Below are positions 52,041-60,814 of a stretch of DNA of 64,000 nucleotides, piece by piece. The stretch lies in contig NZ_JAGQDH010000005.1 in NCBI RefSeq assembly GCF_018069895.1, positions 124,001-188,000 on the forward strand, in the 5' to 3' direction. The stretch's first letter is position 1; each line of letters opens with the position of its first letter. The notes below the pieces were generated by a model. It was not told the origin of the DNA. It saw only the letters and a program-made list of their open reading frames with translations, and did not search any database. The DNA is from Roseovarius autotrophicus (GTDB lineage Bacteria; Pseudomonadota; Alphaproteobacteria; Rhodobacterales; Rhodobacteraceae). A program made the translations under genes and the position numbers.

Positions 52041-53297
52041 ATGAAATATCTGCTGTCATCCATCGCAACGCTCGCCCTGACCGCCGGCCTGGCACAGGCC
52101 CAGGCCGCCAACGTGCCGGACAACCTGGAAAAATTGTCGAATTTCCAGAGCACCGGCGTGACCGATTTCACCTTTGTTGAGCAATCCGGCCCCTTTGCCG
52201 ACGGTATCCGTGAAACGCTCAAGCGGATCACCCTGCCCGCGGGCTTCAAGATCGAGCTTTACGCAGTTGTCCCTGACGCCCGCCACATTGCCGTGGGTCC
52301 GCAGGGCGTTGTGACCTTCGTCGGCACCCGCAAGGACAAGGTCTGGTCCGTGACAGACCGCAACAAGGACCGCGTTGCCGACGAGGTCAAGGATTTCGCG
52401 CCCTCGCTGCGGTTTTCCATTCCCAACGGCCCCTGCTTCTCGCCGGACGGGTTTCTCTACATCGCTGAACAGAATCGCGTGCTGCTGTTTCCCGCCGCCG
52501 AATTCTTTTACGAAAGCCCCGATGTGGCGGCCTTCAATCTTGTCGCCAAGGGCGATCTGATCCCCGAGGATGAAGAAAGCTTCAACCACACCGCCCGGGT
52601 CTGCAAGATCGGGCCGGATGGCAAGATCTACATCTCGCTTGGTCAGCCCTTTAACGTCGCGCCGCGCGAAAAGCTTGATCTCTATAACGAGTGGGGCATC
52701 GGCGGCATCATCCGCATGAACCTCGATGGGACGGGCCGCGAGGTCTATACCTACGGCGTGCGCAACTCGGTCGGGCATGATTTCCACCCCGAGACCGGCG
52801 AACTCTGGTGGACCGACAATCAGGTGGACGGGATGGGCGATGACATCCCGCCCGGCGAGTTGAACCGTCAGACCGAAATGGGCCAGCATTTCGGTCATCC
52901 ATGGTATGGTGGTGGCTCTGTGCGGACCAATGAATACAAGGGCGAGGAGGTTCCGGTCGAAGTGGTGATGCCCGCAGTCGAAACCGTGGCCCATGCCGCC
53001 GATCTGGGCATGACATTCTACACCGGCAAGATGTTCCCTGCGAAATACAGGAACGCCATCTTCTCGGCGCAGCACGGCTCGTGGAACCGGACAGAACCGA
53101 TCGGCGCACGCGTCATGGTCACCTTCATCGACGATGAGGGTAACGCCACGATGGAGCCTTTCGCCGAGGGCTGGCTTGACGAGAATGGCGAGTATCTCGG
53201 GCGGCCTGTCGATGTCGCGCAGTTGCGCGACGGCTCGATCCTTGTCTCGGACGATCTCGTGGGCGCGCTCTACCGCATCTCCTACGAGGGGAACTGA
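52041..53297 (+). CDS. Exported glucose/sorbosone dehydrogenase-like beta-propeller protein
   Basis: The 418-residue periplasmic protein has a Sec signal (KYLLSSIATLALTAGLAQAQA). The mature part is a six-bladed beta-propeller of the GSDH/L-sorbosone dehydrogenase family, with IPNGPCFSPDGFLYIAEQNR, YTYGVRNSVGHDFHPETGEL (the conserved RNS/GHDxHP segment), and DNQVDGMGDDIPPGELN. Some members use PQQ. The following gene, starting in its stop codon, encodes a dihaem cytochrome c, the likely electron acceptor. The sugar or alcohol substrate is not predicted, and PQQ dependence is not shown by sequence alone. Confidence 0.82.
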   Translation: MKYLLSSIATLALTAGLAQAQAANVPDNLEKLSNFQSTGVTDFTFVEQSGPFADGIRETLKRITLPAGFKIELYAVVPDARHIAVGPQGVVTFVGTRKDKVWSVTDRNKDRVADEVKDFAPSLRFSIPNGPCFSPDGFLYIAEQNRVLLFPAAEFFYESPDVAAFNLVAKGDLIPEDEESFNHTARVCKIGPDGKIYISLGQPFNVAPREKLDLYNEWGIGGIIRMNLDGTGREVYTYGVRNSVGHDFHPETGELWWTDNQVDGMGDDIPPGELNRQTEMGQHFGHPWYGGGSVRTNEYKGEEVPVEVVMPAVETVAHAADLGMTFYTGKMFPAKYRNAIFSAQHGSWNRTEPIGARVMVTFIDDEGNATMEPFAEGWLDENGEYLGRPVDVAQLRDGSILVSDDLVGALYRISYEGN

Positions 53298-53881
53298 TGC
53301 GGCTGGCGGCTATTCTGTTTCTGGGCGGGGGTTTCCTCGCCCAGACGGCTTTGGCCGAGGAGGCGACGGGCGATCCCGCCTCGGGGCGCGATCTGGCGCG
53401 GCAATGCCGCACCTGCCACGGCATCGACGGCTATGCGAGAATGCCCATCGTGCCCCATATCGGTGGCGAAAATCCGGCTTATATCCGCCACCAACTCACC
53501 GCCTTTCGGGACGGTATCCGCGAACACGAGATGATGAGCGTGGTGGCGGCAGGGCTCGGCGATCAAGAGATTGCCGACCTCGCGGCATGGTATGGCGCGC
53601 AGACCCCCGTGGCCACGCTCGGCCCCGGTCAGGAACCGGGCGCCGCGCCCGAGGGCTGTGTCGCCTGTCATGGCGCGGACGGCATCGCGCTGATCGAGGA
53701 CGCGCCCAATCTCGCGGGTGAGACCGTGATGTATCTTGATACGCAGCTCAAGGCGTTCCGCACCGGAAAGCGCGTCCATGACATCATGAACGGCATCGCG
53801 GCGGAGATGACGAATGACGAGATTCGTGCCGTCTCGGAGTGGTATTCTTCGGTGCGATTCGAGGTGATTCCGGCCGACTGA
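53297..53881 (+). CDS. Dihaem class I cytochrome c
   Basis: The 194-residue exported protein (signal RLAAILFLGGGFLAQTALA) carries two haem-binding motifs, CRTCHG (about residue 36) and CVACHG (about residue 118), each heading a small c4-like domain; the first has a candidate axial Met region RMPIVPHIGG. It should accept electrons in the periplasm from the dehydrogenase encoded just before (TGATG coupling) and pass them to the respiratory chain. It ends 114 bases before the sulfur operon on the same strand. Confidence 0.9.
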   Translation: MRLAAILFLGGGFLAQTALAEEATGDPASGRDLARQCRTCHGIDGYARMPIVPHIGGENPAYIRHQLTAFRDGIREHEMMSVVAAGLGDQEIADLAAWYGAQTPVATLGPGQEPGAAPEGCVACHGADGIALIEDAPNLAGETVMYLDTQLKAFRTGKRVHDIMNGIAAEMTNDEIRAVSEWYSSVRFEVIPAD

Positions 53882-53912
53882 CGCTCACTTCGCCGTGTTC
53901 TGCGGTTTTCCC

Positions 53913-53957
53913 CTGTCATGGCGGCGGGTCGTCCCTTATATTCACGTTCATGGATAT
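53913..53957 (+). promoter_or_regulatory. Promoter with SqrR/BigR-like operator upstream of the YeeE/YedE operon
   Basis: ATATTC-N8-GGATAT at 53938-53957 is a dyad differing by one base from the ATTC-N8-GAAT core I recall for the persulfide-sensing repressors SqrR/BigR. A candidate -10 (TTATAT, 53936-53941) overlaps it and CTGTCA (53913-53918) lies 17 bases further upstream, so bound repressor would block polymerase. No SqrR/BigR gene is in the window; it would act in trans. Confidence 0.6.
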
Positions 53958-53995
53958 GAGGGGCGCGCTCGCCCCAGCACGAGGGAGACAGACCC

Positions 53996-54436
53996 ATGAC
54001 AGCCATCGAAACCGCCTTTACCCCATTTCAGTCGCTGGCCGGAGGCGTGCTTATCGGCCTTTCGGCGGTGCTTCTGATGTTCCTGCAAGGGCGCATCATG
54101 GGCGCAACCGGCATTCTTGCCGGTCTTGTTACCGGCAATGCTCCGGGCGAGCGAAGCTGGCGCGCGGCGATGGTCGCGGGGATGGTCGCGGGGCCGCTTC
54201 TGGTGCTGGCCGTCACAGGGCAAATGCCCGTCGTCGATGTGCCGGTGAGCCTGCCGATGATCCTTGTCGGCGGCTTTATCGTCGGCGTTGGCGTGACCTA
54301 TGGCTCGGGCTGTACCTCGGGGCATGGGGTCTGCGGCATGGCGCGGCTCTCGCCGCGCTCGATAGTGGCCACGCTTACCTTCATGGTGGTCTGCTTCGCC
54401 ACCGTCTATGTCATCCGTCACGTTCTGGGGATCTGA
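53996..54436 (+). CDS. YeeE/YedE-family sulfur transporter half (PmpA-like)
   Basis: The 146-residue membrane protein has about four hydrophobic segments and the family motif GSGCTSGHGVCGMARLSPRS, whose Cys is characteristic of YeeE/YedE (DUF395) proteins. Family members move thiosulfate or sulfane-sulfur species. The genes for this and the next protein together would encode one full transporter's worth of segments. GGGAGA is upstream of ATG 53996. Operon context with a persulfide-dioxygenase-like hydrolase supports a sulfur role. Confidence 0.85.
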   Translation: MTAIETAFTPFQSLAGGVLIGLSAVLLMFLQGRIMGATGILAGLVTGNAPGERSWRAAMVAGMVAGPLLVLAVTGQMPVVDVPVSLPMILVGGFIVGVGVTYGSGCTSGHGVCGMARLSPRSIVATLTFMVVCFATVYVIRHVLGI

Positions 54437-54439
54437 GCC

Positions 54440-54871
54440 ATGCGTCTTCTCTCTGCCTTTCTCGTGGGCCTCATCTTCGGCCTGGGCATAGCCGTCTCGG
54501 GCATGATCAACCCGGCCAAGGTGCTCAACTTTTTCGATATTGCCGGGACCTGGGATCCGAGCCTTGCCTTTGTCATGGGCGGGGCGCTGATCACCACCTT
54601 CATCGGCTACCGCTTCGTGCTGCGCCGTCCGGCGCCGGTGATCGAGGCGAAATTCCTGCTTCCTACACGACGCGACATCGACGCGCGGCTTGTCGGCGGG
54701 TCTGCGGTGTTCGGCCTCGGCTGGGGCATTGCCGGGTTCTGCCCCGGCGCGGCGCTCCCGGCGCTCGGTTCTGGCAAGTGGGAGGTGATGGTCTTTGTCG
54801 CGGCACTGATCGCAGGGATCTGGGTGGCGCGCATCGCGCAGTCGCGCACGGGGGAAAGGGCAGCAGCATGA
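54440..54871 (+). CDS. YeeE/YedE-family sulfur transporter half (PmpB-like)
   Basis: The 143-residue partner of the previous protein starts 3 bases after its stop. It has four hydrophobic segments, the early LGIAVSGMINPAKVLNFFD and the second conserved Cys motif GWGIAGFCPGAALPALG. It likely forms a heteromer with its neighbour to move thiosulfate or persulfide-like sulfur across the inner membrane. The MBL-fold gene begins in its stop (ATGA). Confidence 0.85.
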   Translation: MRLLSAFLVGLIFGLGIAVSGMINPAKVLNFFDIAGTWDPSLAFVMGGALITTFIGYRFVLRRPAPVIEAKFLLPTRRDIDARLVGGSAVFGLGWGIAGFCPGAALPALGSGKWEVMVFVAALIAGIWVARIAQSRTGERAAA

Positions 54872-55752
54872 AAGGGTATCCGGTCAACATGGGACAGCGG
54901 CCCGAGGTCACCGCCTTTTTCGACGAGGACACCAATACCATCAGCTATGTGGTAAGGGATCCCGCCTCAAATGCCTGTGCCGTGATCGACCCGGTGATGG
55001 AAATCGACATGGCCGCGGGCCGGATCACCCATGCCGAGGCGGAAAAGATCATCGCCCATATCGAGGGCCAAAGCCTGCGGCTTGAGTGGATCATAGAGAC
55101 GCATGTCCATGCCGACCACCTGAGCGGCGCGCCCTATATTCAGGAGCGTCTCGGCGGGCAGATCGGCATCGGCGAGAATATCCTGATCGTGCAGGACACT
55201 TTCGGCAAGATCTTCAACGAGGACACCGAGTTTCAGCGCGACGGTAGCCAGTTCGACCGGCTGTTCAGGGACGGCGACACTTATCAGGTGGGCGAGATGA
55301 CCTGTTTCGCCCTGCACACGCCCGGCCACACGCCCGCCTGCATGACCCATGTGATGGGCGATGCGGCCTTTGTCGGCGATACGCTTTTCATGCCCGACGG
55401 CGGCTCGGCGCGGGCGGATTTTCCGGGCGGCGATGCCGGGCAGCTTTATGATTCGATTCAGAAGGTGCTGTCACTCCCTGACCAGATGCGCCTTTTCATG
55501 TGCCATGATTACGGTCCCAATGGTCGCGAAATCCGGTGGGAGACCACCGTGGCCGAGGAGAAGGCGCACAACATCCATGTTGGTGGTGGGCGCACCCGCG
55601 AGGACTTTGTGAAGCTGCGCACCGAGCGCGACGCCAACCTTGCCGTGCCGCGGCTGATCCTGCCTTCGCTTCAGGTCAACATGCGTGGGGGCGAGTTGCC
55701 CAAGGATCGTGACGGTATCCCGATGCTCAAGCTGCCGGTCAACCGGTTCTGA
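54868..55752 (+). CDS. Metallo-beta-lactamase-fold hydrolase, persulfide dioxygenase-like (Blh type)
   Basis: The 294-residue cytosolic protein has the full MBL metal motif: THVHADHLSG (about residue 76), LHTPGHTPACMTH (about residue 152), and GDTLF further on. Its closest type is the ETHE1/Blh group, iron-dependent dioxygenases that oxidise glutathione persulfide to sulfite; it lacks a rhodanese domain. In BigR operons this gene accompanies two YeeE/YedE genes, as here, and detoxifies sulfide-derived persulfide. Sulfite or sulfate might leave through the SulP protein encoded next. Confidence 0.87.
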   Translation: MKGYPVNMGQRPEVTAFFDEDTNTISYVVRDPASNACAVIDPVMEIDMAAGRITHAEAEKIIAHIEGQSLRLEWIIETHVHADHLSGAPYIQERLGGQIGIGENILIVQDTFGKIFNEDTEFQRDGSQFDRLFRDGDTYQVGEMTCFALHTPGHTPACMTHVMGDAAFVGDTLFMPDGGSARADFPGGDAGQLYDSIQKVLSLPDQMRLFMCHDYGPNGREIRWETTVAEEKAHNIHVGGGRTREDFVKLRTERDANLAVPRLILPSLQVNMRGGELPKDRDGIPMLKLPVNRF

Positions 55753-55815
55753 CAGCGCGACGATACGGCGCCACTGGGCGCCACCGCCACCGGGGCGGCG
55801 GAGAAGCGGATAGAC

Positions 55816-57579
55816 ATGAAACCGAGACCCTTGCAGCGTGTACTTCCGATCCTCGATTGGGGCCGAGCCTATTCCCGGCAGGATCTGGGCAGCGATGCAG
55901 TGGCGGCGGTGATCGTCACCATCATGCTGATTCCGCAATCGCTGGCCTATGCTATCCTTGCGGGGTTGCCGCCCGAGGCGGGGCTCTACGCCTCGATCGT
56001 TCCGATCCTGCTTTATGCGATGCTGGGCACCTCCCGCGTGCTGGCGGTGGGGCCGGTCGCCGTCGTGTCGCTGATGACGGCAACGTCAATCGGTGCGGTA
56101 GCCGAGGCCGGCACGGCGGGCTATGCTGTGGCGGCGCTCACACTGGCGGGGCTGTCGGGGGCTATCCTGCTGGCCATGGGGGTGCTTCGGCTGGGATTTC
56201 TGGCGAATTTCCTGTCGCATCCGGTGATCTCGGGCTTCATCACGGCAAGTGGCTTTCTGATCGCGCTCAGTCAGGTCAGGCATCTTCTCGGGATCGGCGC
56301 CGGCGGGGGCACCCTCCCCGAGATGATTCTGTCGCTCTGGGGGCATCTGGGCGATGTGAACCCTGTCACCCTTGCGATCGGCGGGGGATCGGTGGCGTTT
56401 CTCCTCTGGGTGCGGCGGGGGTTGAACCCGGTGTTGCGGCGACTTGGTCTGGGGCTGCGCGCGGCGGATATCGCGGTCAAGGCCGGGCCGGTGGCGGCCG
56501 TTGCGGCGGGCACGCTTGCGGTCTGGGCACTGTCGCTCGAGGGGCGCGGCGTTGCGGTCGTGGGCGAGGTTCCGCAGGGCTTGCCGCCCCTGACAATGCC
56601 GTCCTTCTCGCCGGTCCTGCTGGGGCAGCTTTTCGTGCCGGCGCTGCTGATCTCTATCATCGGGTTTGTCGAGTCGATGTCGGTCGCGCAGACTCTTGCC
56701 ACCCGCAGGCGGCAGCGAATCGACCCGGATCAGGAGTTGATCGGCCTGGGCGCGGCAAATCTCGGGGCGGCGTTCACGGGGGGCTATCCGGTCACCGGAG
56801 GTTTTGCCCGCTCTGTGGTCAATTTCGATGCCGGTGCCGCCACTCCCGCAGCGGGGGCGTTCACGGCATTAGGGCTGGCGGCGGCGGCGTTCTGGCTTAC
56901 GCCGCTGATCCAATTCCTGCCGGTGGCCACGCTGGCGGCCACGATCATCGTCGCCGTGCTGAGTCTGGTCGATATCACGACGTTGCGGCGTGCCTGGGCG
57001 TATTCCAAGGCGGATTTCGCCGCTGTCGCGGTGACGATCCTGCTGACGCTGGGGCTGGGGGTCGAGGCGGGGGTTTCGGCCGGGGTGATCCTGTCGGTGG
57101 GGCTGCACCTCTACCGCAGTTCGCGTCCCCATATTGCCGAAGTGGGGCTGGTGCCGGGCACACAGCACTTTCGCAACATCCTGCGCCACAAGGTCATCAC
57201 CGATCCGGCGCTTGTTACCTTTCGTCCCGATCAAAGCCTCTATTTCGCCAATGCCCGGTTTGTCGAGGATCACATCTTTGAGCGGGTCGCGCCTGGAGGC
57301 CCGGTGCGCGATGTGGTCTTGATGTGTGCGGCCATCAACGAGATCGACCTGAGCGCCGTCGAGACGCTGGAGGCGATCAACGCGCGGCTCAGAGACATAG
57401 GCGTGCGGCTGCACCTCTCGGAGGTCAAGGGGCCGGTTATGGATCGCCTCAAAGGCGCGCATTTCCTTCACGAGATGACCGGCGAGGTCTATCTTGCCCA
57501 GTATGACGCCTTCTCCGCTCTGGCACCCGAGGCCGCGAGGCGAGTCTTTCCTGCTGATCTGCCTGACGAGATGGGTTAG
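55816..57579 (+). CDS. SulP-family anion transporter with STAS domain
   Basis: The 587-residue inner-membrane protein has ten or more membrane segments: LIPQSLAYAILAGLPPEAGL (family signature 1) and GGYPVTGGFARSVVNFDAGA are both recognisable. The last ~130 residues are a cytosolic STAS domain (VVLMCAAINEIDLSAVETLE). SulP proteins move sulfate, bicarbonate or other anions. Its position 63 bases after the persulfide-dioxygenase-like gene suggests sulfate/sulfite movement, but bicarbonate or molybdate cannot be excluded, the last because a tungstate cluster follows. Confidence 0.85.
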   Translation: MKPRPLQRVLPILDWGRAYSRQDLGSDAVAAVIVTIMLIPQSLAYAILAGLPPEAGLYASIVPILLYAMLGTSRVLAVGPVAVVSLMTATSIGAVAEAGTAGYAVAALTLAGLSGAILLAMGVLRLGFLANFLSHPVISGFITASGFLIALSQVRHLLGIGAGGGTLPEMILSLWGHLGDVNPVTLAIGGGSVAFLLWVRRGLNPVLRRLGLGLRAADIAVKAGPVAAVAAGTLAVWALSLEGRGVAVVGEVPQGLPPLTMPSFSPVLLGQLFVPALLISIIGFVESMSVAQTLATRRRQRIDPDQELIGLGAANLGAAFTGGYPVTGGFARSVVNFDAGAATPAAGAFTALGLAAAAFWLTPLIQFLPVATLAATIIVAVLSLVDITTLRRAWAYSKADFAAVAVTILLTLGLGVEAGVSAGVILSVGLHLYRSSRPHIAEVGLVPGTQHFRNILRHKVITDPALVTFRPDQSLYFANARFVEDHIFERVAPGGPVRDVVLMCAAINEIDLSAVETLEAINARLRDIGVRLHLSEVKGPVMDRLKGAHFLHEMTGEVYLAQYDAFSALAPEAARRVFPADLPDEMG

Positions 57580-57613
57580 TCAGGGACAGGAAATCCTCGA
57601 CAGGCGGCACGGA

Positions 57614-58483
57614 ATGGACAGCCCGATCCCTCTCTATCTTACCACCCGCGAGGTAGCGGACCTTTTGCGTGTCAAGGAGCGCAAGGTTTACGAGATGGTG
57701 TCCACGGGCGAGATTCCGCATCGCAAGATCACCGGCAAGCTGCTGTTTCCCAAGTCCGAGATCATGGGCTGGATCGAAGGCGAGGGAAACTTGCGTCCGG
57801 CGGAGCGACCCGCGCTTGTTACCGGCTCGCACGATCCCCTGCTGGACTGGGCGCTGCGCGAAAGCGGGGCCGGCATGGCGACGCTGTGGAATGGCAGTAG
57901 CGAGGGACTGAACACCTTTGCTGAGGGACGCGCGGCGCTGGCCGGTCTTCACATTCCGGGAGAGACCGAGTGGAATATCGCTGCGATCGAGGCGCGGGGC
58001 CTGCGCGACGCGGTGCTCATTGGCTGGGCGCGGCGCATGCGGGGCCTGATCCTGACGCCTGGTGTGGCCGAGATGGTCAAGGATTTCGCTGACTTGCGCG
58101 GGCGGCGGGTTATCCTGCGGCAGGAGGGGGCAGGGACGACGGCGCTTTTTGTGCGGCTCATGGCGGAGGCGGGGCTGGCGCCCGCCGACCTCAAGATCCC
58201 CGCAAGCCCCGCTCATACAGAAAGCGACGCAGCGGCGGCGGTGGCGGCGGGCGAGGCCGAGGCGACGCTTGGGCTTGAGGCCATGGCGCGGCAGTTCCGC
58301 CTGACCTTCCGCCCGCTCCTGCGCGAGCGGTTCGACCTGCTGATCGACCGGCGCGCCTATTTCACCGAGCCGGTTCAGCGCCTTGTCGCCTTCATGCGCT
58401 CTGACACGGTCGCGGCCAAGGCGGCGGCCTTCGGCGGCTATGACACGACCGACATGGGCAAGGTGCGCTGGCTCTCGCCCTGA
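57614..58483 (+). CDS. One-component regulator: excisionase-type HTH plus PBP-like (tungstate/molybdate-binding-like) domain
   Basis: The 289-residue protein starts with an excisionase-family winged helix (YLTTREVADLLRVKERKVYE, KITGKLLFPKSEIMGWIE). Residues ~75-285 resemble a periplasmic binding-protein-like fold without a signal peptide: DPLLDWALRESGAGMATL, ADLRGRRVILRQEGAGTTAL and ATLGLEAMARQFRLTFRPL. Such cytosolic PBP-like domains sense oxyanions. It converges with the tungstate ABC operon (36 bases between stops), which it most likely regulates. The sensed oxyanion is inferred from neighbours. Confidence 0.8.
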   Translation: MDSPIPLYLTTREVADLLRVKERKVYEMVSTGEIPHRKITGKLLFPKSEIMGWIEGEGNLRPAERPALVTGSHDPLLDWALRESGAGMATLWNGSSEGLNTFAEGRAALAGLHIPGETEWNIAAIEARGLRDAVLIGWARRMRGLILTPGVAEMVKDFADLRGRRVILRQEGAGTTALFVRLMAEAGLAPADLKIPASPAHTESDAAAAVAAGEAEATLGLEAMARQFRLTFRPLLRERFDLLIDRRAYFTEPVQRLVAFMRSDTVAAKAAAFGGYDTTDMGKVRWLSP

Positions 58484-58492
58484 ACGAAGGAT

Positions 58493-58508
58493 GCGGCCGG
58501 ACGGCCGC
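58493..58508. terminator. Hairpin between the convergent regulator and tupA genes
   Basis: GCGGCCG-GA-CGGCCGC is a perfect 7-bp stem with a 2-base loop located exactly between two convergent genes. It lacks a full T-run, so it may only partly terminate in each direction. Confidence 0.55.
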
Positions 58509-58519
58509 GATTTGCGCGG

Positions 58520-59341
58520 TCAGCCTCCTGCGTTTGGAAAGAACAATTGCTGCCCGTCCACCTTGAAATCGGCGATCGCCGCCTGTCCCTGGTCCGATAG
58601 CACCCAGTCGATGAAGGCCTGCCCGGCCTCGGCCTTGACGTGTCCGTGTTTCTCCGGGTTCACGAGGATGATGCCATACTGGTTGAACATCTTCGCGTCG
58701 CCCTCCACGGCAATGCGGTAATCCCCCTTGTTGCCGAAGGCGATCCATGTGGCACGGTCGGTCAGGATATAGGCGTTCATGCCCGTTCCGGTATTGAGGG
58801 TCGCGCCCATGCCGGAACCCGTTTCACGATACCAGCCGCCCGACGCTGCCTGCACGTCGATGCCCGCCATCTTCCATAGACGCAACTCGGCCTTGTTGGT
58901 GCCGCTGTCATCGCCGCGTGAGGCGAAGGGCGCCTGCGCTTCGGCAATCTTGCTCAGCGCCGCGACAACATCATTCATGCCCGCCACACCGGCCGGATCA
59001 TCCGCCGGGCCGACAATGACGAAATCATTATACATCACGTCGGCGCGAGATACGCCGTGGCCCTCGGCTACGAATTTCTCCTCCGCCGCCTTGGCATGGA
59101 CGAACAGCACATCGCCGTCGCCGTTCTCGGCATTCTTGATCGCCTGCCCCGTGCCGACGGCAACCACCCGAACCTCGATCCCGGTTTTCTCTTGAAAGAT
59201 CGGCAGGATATGATCGAACAGGCCGGAATTCTGCGTCGAGGTGGTGGATTGCACCAGGATGAACTCCTGCGCTCGGGCCGTTCCGGCCCCAAATGCAAGC
59301 ACCGTCCCGAGGGCAAGCGAAAGCAGGTGGCGTCGAAGCAT
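58520..59341 (-). CDS. tupA: Tungstate ABC transporter, periplasmic binding protein
   Basis: The 273-residue TupA-like protein has a Sec signal (SLALGTVLAFGAGTARAQ) and the family start of the mature protein, QSTTSTQNSGLFDHILPIF, containing the TTS motif that binds tungstate. The SRGDDSGTNKAELRLWK segment is the second oxyanion-binding stretch. Family members prefer tungstate over molybdate, though specificity is not provable here. GGAG precedes ATG 59341. It is last in the operon tupB-tupC-tupA. Confidence 0.9.
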   Translation of the reverse strand: MLRRHLLSLALGTVLAFGAGTARAQEFILVQSTTSTQNSGLFDHILPIFQEKTGIEVRVVAVGTGQAIKNAENGDGDVLFVHAKAAEEKFVAEGHGVSRADVMYNDFVIVGPADDPAGVAGMNDVVAALSKIAEAQAPFASRGDDSGTNKAELRLWKMAGIDVQAASGGWYRETGSGMGATLNTGTGMNAYILTDRATWIAFGNKGDYRIAVEGDAKMFNQYGIILVNPEKHGHVKAEAGQAFIDWVLSDQGQAAIADFKVDGQQLFFPNAGG

Positions 59342-59361
59342 CGTGTTTCTCCTTTTGAGTG

Positions 59362-60114
59362 TCAGAAATCGTTGCGTGTATAAAGCCGCCCGGCCATCCA
59401 CGCCCGCGCGGCCTCGGAACGGGGCGCATCAAGCACCTGATCGCGCGGTCCTTCTTCGGCCAAGCGGCCGGCGTGAAGAAAGATCACCGAATCGCCCATG
59501 CGCCGCGCCTGCCCCTGATCATGCGTGACCATGACCACCGTGACGCCGCGCGCATGCGCGGCGTTCACAAGGTCCTCGATCATCTGCGTCGAGGCGGGAT
59601 CGAGGCTCGATGTCGGCTCATCCAGAAACAGGATCTCCGGGTCGCAGACCAGCGCGCGCGCCACCGCCAGCCGCTGCTGCTCGCCCCCCGACAGGAGCCG
59701 CGCGGGCTGTCGCGCCTTTTCGGTCAGGTGCGCCATCTCAAGCGCCTCTCGCGCACCCGCCTCACGCGCGCGCCATCCCAGCCCCTGCACTCGCAGCGCA
59801 AAGCGCAGATTGGCGATGACCGAGCGGCGCAGCATCACCGGGCGCTGGAATACCATGGCCTGTGCGCGTTTCGCGGGCCGCTCGCCATGCCAGCGCACCG
59901 TACCGAAGGAAGGCGGCAAAAGCCCGTGGAGCAGGCGCAGGAACAGGCTCTTGCCCGCCCCGTTCGCCCCCATGATCAGCGTGCGCTTCCCCTTGGCAAT
60001 GTCCACATCGATGCCTTGAAGCAGCACCTGCCCGCCGGCAGCAAAGCCGAGGCTCCGCGCCGTCAGGATTGACGCGATACAGTCCTGCGCGCTTTCCATT
60101 ACCGTGTCACGCAT
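59362..60114 (-). CDS. tupC: Tungstate ABC transporter, ATP-binding protein
   Basis: The 250-residue ATPase of the tungstate importer has Walker A GANGAGKSLFLRLLHG, signature LLSGGEQQRLAVARAL, Walker B ILFLDEPTSSLDPAS and the switch His in VTHDQGQA. The Asn in the Walker A loop replaces the usual Ser or Pro. It overlaps the end of the permease gene by 8 bases and ends 20 bases before tupA. It drives TupB on the cytosolic face. Confidence 0.9.
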   Translation of the reverse strand: MRDTVMESAQDCIASILTARSLGFAAGGQVLLQGIDVDIAKGKRTLIMGANGAGKSLFLRLLHGLLPPSFGTVRWHGERPAKRAQAMVFQRPVMLRRSVIANLRFALRVQGLGWRAREAGAREALEMAHLTEKARQPARLLSGGEQQRLAVARALVCDPEILFLDEPTSSLDPASTQMIEDLVNAAHARGVTVVMVTHDQGQARRMGDSVIFLHAGRLAEEGPRDQVLDAPRSEAARAWMAGRLYTRNDF

Positions 60115-60793
60115 AGGCCGCCCTCACCGCCGAAACGCGCAGCGCCATCACGCCCGCATTCACCACCACCGCTAACCCCAGGAGCAGCACGCCAAGCGCC
60201 AGCGCCAGTTGCAGATTGCCCTTTGACGTCTCAAGCGCGATGGTCGTGGTCATCACGCGAGTGACGTGGTTGATGTTGCCCCCCACGATCAGCACCGCCC
60301 CCACCTCGGCCACTGCGCGACCAAAGCCAGCCAACGCCACGGTCAGCAGGCTGTAGCGCGCATCCCACAGAAGTGCCGCCACACGGGTTCGGGCTGTTAC
60401 CCCGAAAGAGGCGAACTGTTCGGCATATTCCCCGTGCAGATCCTCGACTACCTGTTTCGTCAGCGCCGCGATGATCGGGGTCACGAGGATCGTCTGCGCG
60501 ATGATCATGGCCGTGGGCGTGTAGAGCAGCCCCAGCACGCCGAGAGGCCCCGCAGCCGAGAGCATGAGATAAACGAAAAGCCCCACCACCACCGGCGGCA
60601 ACCCCATCAGCGCATTGAGCAGGACCGTAATCACACCCCGTCCCGGAAAGCGGAAGGCACCCACGAGGGCACCGAGCGGCAGACCGATGAGACAGGCCAG
60701 CGCCACCGCCGAGAGCGTCACCTGAAGAGAGAGCATGACGATCACGCTCAGCTCCCGATCCCATCGCAGGATCAGGCCGAACGCCTCTGCCAT
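60107..60793 (-). CDS. tupB: Tungstate ABC transporter, permease
   Basis: The 228-residue permease has five to six membrane segments (LQVTLSAVALACLIGLPLG; LLNALMGLPPVVVGLFVYLM) and the coupling-loop region FGRAVAEVGAVLIVGGN. It is the inner-membrane channel of the TupABC importer. The start is placed at ATG 60793, five bases after GGAG; the frame opens earlier at TTG 60814, which would be seven residues longer. Palindromes 20-75 bases upstream are likely control sites. Confidence 0.88.
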   Translation of the reverse strand: MAEAFGLILRWDRELSVIVMLSLQVTLSAVALACLIGLPLGALVGAFRFPGRGVITVLLNALMGLPPVVVGLFVYLMLSAAGPLGVLGLLYTPTAMIIAQTILVTPIIAALTKQVVEDLHGEYAEQFASFGVTARTRVAALLWDARYSLLTVALAGFGRAVAEVGAVLIVGGNINHVTRVMTTTIALETSKGNLQLALALGVLLLGLAVVVNAGVMALRVSAVRAAYA

Positions 60794-60814
60794 CATGTCT
60801 CCAAAGCTGAACAA

